Assembly (NCBI RefSeq): GCF_039530225.1
Contig: NZ_BAAAOH010000001.1
Coordinates: forward strand, 3,348,001-3,412,000
DNA from: Microbacterium pumilum
GTDB lineage: Bacteria; Actinomycetota; Actinomycetes; Actinomycetales; Microbacteriaceae
Length of the DNA stretch: 64,000 bases
Reading direction: 5' to 3'
Under the pieces are notes generated by a model. The model saw only the letters and a list, made by a program, of their open reading frames with translations, did not search any database and was not told the DNA's origin. Below, in pieces: positions 62,461 to 64,000 of this stretch. The position numbers and the translations under genes were made by a program. Numbering within the stretch: the first letter of the stretch is position 1; each line of letters begins with the position of its first letter.

Positions 62461-63372
62461 GTGAACCGCGGCGCCGTCATCGCGATCGCGGCTGCCGCGG
62501 TCGTGCTCGTCGTCGCGGGCGGCGTCACCGCCTGGATCCTGACGCGACCGCCGGGCCCCGAGGCCGTCGCCGAACGGTACCTGCAGGCGCTGTCCGACGG
62601 CGACTTCGGAACGATCGAGGGCCTCCTCGCGGAGCGCGATGAGGGACTCGACGCCGTCGGAGCGGCCCTCGCGGGTGCAACCGGCTTCATCTCCGACTAT
62701 TCGTTCCAGATCGAGAACGAGTCGGATGCCGCCCGGACCGTGCGAGCGGATGTCGAACTCGACGGCGAGCCGGCCGTCGTCGGCTTCGGGCTGGTGCAGC
62801 AGGACGGCGGGTGGAAGATCGACGGCGACTACCTCGCCTCGCTCGAAGCGCAGACGATGATCGGCGACGCGGTGCGCGTCGGCGGCGAGCTCTTCCCCGC
62901 CGCGACCCCGATCCCGCTCCTGCCGGCCGTCTATCCCGTCGTCGCGGCCCCGGCGGGTCTGGTCGTCGGCGAGGGGATCGCCGTCGTGTCGAACGAGGCG
63001 CCCGTCACTGTCACCATCGACGCCACGGTGTCGCCCGATGCGACGGCCCGGGCACAGGAGCAGCTCGACGCGTACGCGGATGCGTGCGCCGCGCCCGCCG
63101 ACGCCGTACCGGCGAACTGCGGGGTGCGCGTGCCCTGGGCCGCCGATCTTGCGACCCTGAACTCGATCACGTTCCGGATCGACGCCTATCCTGCCGTCAC
63201 GATCGGGGACGACGGCCAGACGTTCGCCGCGGTCGACGGCGAGATCGTTGCGACCGCCCAGGGCACCACCCGCGCCGGCCAGCCCGGCACCTTCACGTAC
63301 CGCGCCGACGACTGGGCGTTGCGCGGCACGGTGGAATTCACCGGAGACGAGATGGTGCTCGCGGTCCGCTGA
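62461..63372 (+). CDS. Membrane-anchored exported hypothetical protein (DUF4878-like N-terminal part)
   Basis: A 303-residue protein with an N-terminal anchor (AVIAIAAAAVVLVVAGGVTAWIL), then a domain of about 100 residues that looks like an NTF2/DUF4878-type lumazine-like fold (AERYLQALSDGDFGTIEGLL, DGGWKIDGDYL), and a second beta-rich domain to the end. Two Cys in the second part (DACAAPADAVPANCGV) could form a disulfide outside the cell. Function unknown. Leaderless GTG start six bases after TAGCGT. Confidence 0.75.
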   Translation: MNRGAVIAIAAAAVVLVVAGGVTAWILTRPPGPEAVAERYLQALSDGDFGTIEGLLAERDEGLDAVGAALAGATGFISDYSFQIENESDAARTVRADVELDGEPAVVGFGLVQQDGGWKIDGDYLASLEAQTMIGDAVRVGGELFPAATPIPLLPAVYPVVAAPAGLVVGEGIAVVSNEAPVTVTIDATVSPDATARAQEQLDAYADACAAPADAVPANCGVRVPWAADLATLNSITFRIDAYPAVTIGDDGQTFAAVDGEIVATAQGTTRAGQPGTFTYRADDWALRGTVEFTGDEMVLAVR

Positions 63373-63375
63373 CCC

Positions 63376-64000
63376 TCAGGGCAGCCCCACGACGTCGAGC
63401 CCGAGCCACTCCGCCAGCTCCCGGATCTCGCCGTGGACGGCATCCGCCGTATCCGCGGTGAACTCCTCGTCGTCGTGCACCGCTGCCACGCGGAACACCC
63501 CGGCCTTGCGGTCGGCGGCCGCATCCAGCTTGCCGACGAGTCGATCGCCATGGAGGATCGGCAGCGCGAAGTAGCCCCACCTGCGTTTCGCCGCGGGCTT
63601 GTACATCTCGAGGATGTACTCGAACCCGAACAGCTCCTGAACGCGCTTGCGATCGAACGCCATGCGATCGAACGGCGACAACAGCGCGGTACGGCCCTCG
63701 AACGGCAGCCCGACGGCCGCAGGGTCCACCCGCCAGGTGCCGGGCACCCCATCGACGACGGCTTCTTCCCCTGCCCGGCCTACGTCCCAGGGCTCGACAG
63801 GCTGGGCAGGGGCCTTCGCGCGCGCGATGCCGAGCGACGCGAGCCGCCTCTCGTCTCGGCGCCGTCTGGCCTCATCGGAGGTCAACTCCTCGACCTCGGG
63901 TGGGTACACCCGTTCTGCGAGATCCCAGAGTCGTTCCTTGCCTTCGCGCCGCGGTATGGCGACCTCGCCGCAGCCCGCGAGGATCTCGAGCAGCTGGGTG
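63376..64000 (-). CDS. Winged-helix DNA-binding protein, YcaQ family (5' part outside window)
   Basis: At least 208 residues of a second YcaQ-family protein; the frame runs open to the window edge so the start is missing. Residues QLLEILAGCGEVAIPRREG at the edge match FLWTFGEVAIAGRRS in the paralog, and LLSPFDRMAFDRKRVQELFGFEYILEMYKP matches its late motif. It ends three bases from the convergent anchored protein gene. Confidence 0.9.
   Translation of the reverse strand, partial: TQLLEILAGCGEVAIPRREGKERLWDLAERVYPPEVEELTSDEARRRRDERRLASLGIARAKAPAQPVEPWDVGRAGEEAVVDGVPGTWRVDPAAVGLPFEGRTALLSPFDRMAFDRKRVQELFGFEYILEMYKPAAKRRWGYFALPILHGDRLVGKLDAAADRKAGVFRVAAVHDDEEFTADTADAVHGEIRELAEWLGLDVVGLP

Overview
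The window is chromosomal DNA of a high-GC Gram-positive bacterium and most resembles Microbacterium or a close relative in Microbacteriaceae. The grounds are the very high GC content, GTG starts, a family set typical of actinobacteria (MarP-like protease, NrtR regulator, DUF4307, DUF4245, DUF6264, DUF6325, ECF sigma with RskA-like anti-sigma, YcaQ-type winged-helix proteins), and many start codons lying 6 to 9 nt after a TAGNNT -10 box. No rRNA, tRNA, insertion sequence, prophage or CRISPR array was seen.

Layout. 1-1700: an AbiEi/VSR-like protein flanked on both sides by GGTCTCGGCG repeats. 1698-6620 (minus): the glycine cleavage operon gcvT-gcvH-gcvP behind a tandem glycine riboswitch whose two aptamers are split by a hairpin-rich insert. 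6648-14751: a MarP-like protease divergent from the NAD synthesis operon nrtR-nadA-nadB-nadC, a cysteine desulfurase and a GT2 glycosyltransferase. 14803-26117: ABC exporter, DUF1345 protein, MFS exporter, carboxymuconolactone-decarboxylase-like protein, a Cys-rich 44-aa protein, Fpg/Nei glycosylase, cardiolipin synthase, SMP-30 lactonase, fatty acid desaturase and a frameshifted phosphoesterase.

26289-36227: DUF6325 with a micro-protein, then a three-gene minus-strand operon (GT4 glycosyltransferase, six-hairpin glycosidase-like protein, GH130 phosphorylase-like protein), a voltage-gated K+ channel, an LLM flavin oxidoreductase, a MetE-like protein, a stand-alone LysR HTH protein, an alpha/beta-hydrolase-fold protein without the nucleophilic Ser, and YchF. 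36288-43604: RibD-like reductase, methyltransferase, DnaQ-like exonuclease, RmuC, the gluconeogenic/glycolytic pair glpX and fba, and an ECF sigma/anti-sigma pair with an apparent autoregulated promoter.

43658-52629: DUF6264, ispH, xseA-xseB, DUF4245, carbonic anhydrase, fumC, and an OmpR-type two-component system convergent with a Pro/Thr/Ala-rich anchored protein. 52760-64000: PhoH with a PIN domain, class V aminotransferase, isoprenyl diphosphate synthase, hemolysin III family protein, DUF4307, greA, ilvA, an AI-2E family transporter, and two convergent winged-helix YcaQ-family paralogs with a membrane-anchored protein between them. Most of this is core metabolism. The unusual parts are the repeat-flanked AbiEi/VSR-like gene, the split riboswitch, in-frame repeat peptides in gcvP and gcvT, the GT4/glycosidase/GH130 operon, and the dense leaderless promoter pattern.
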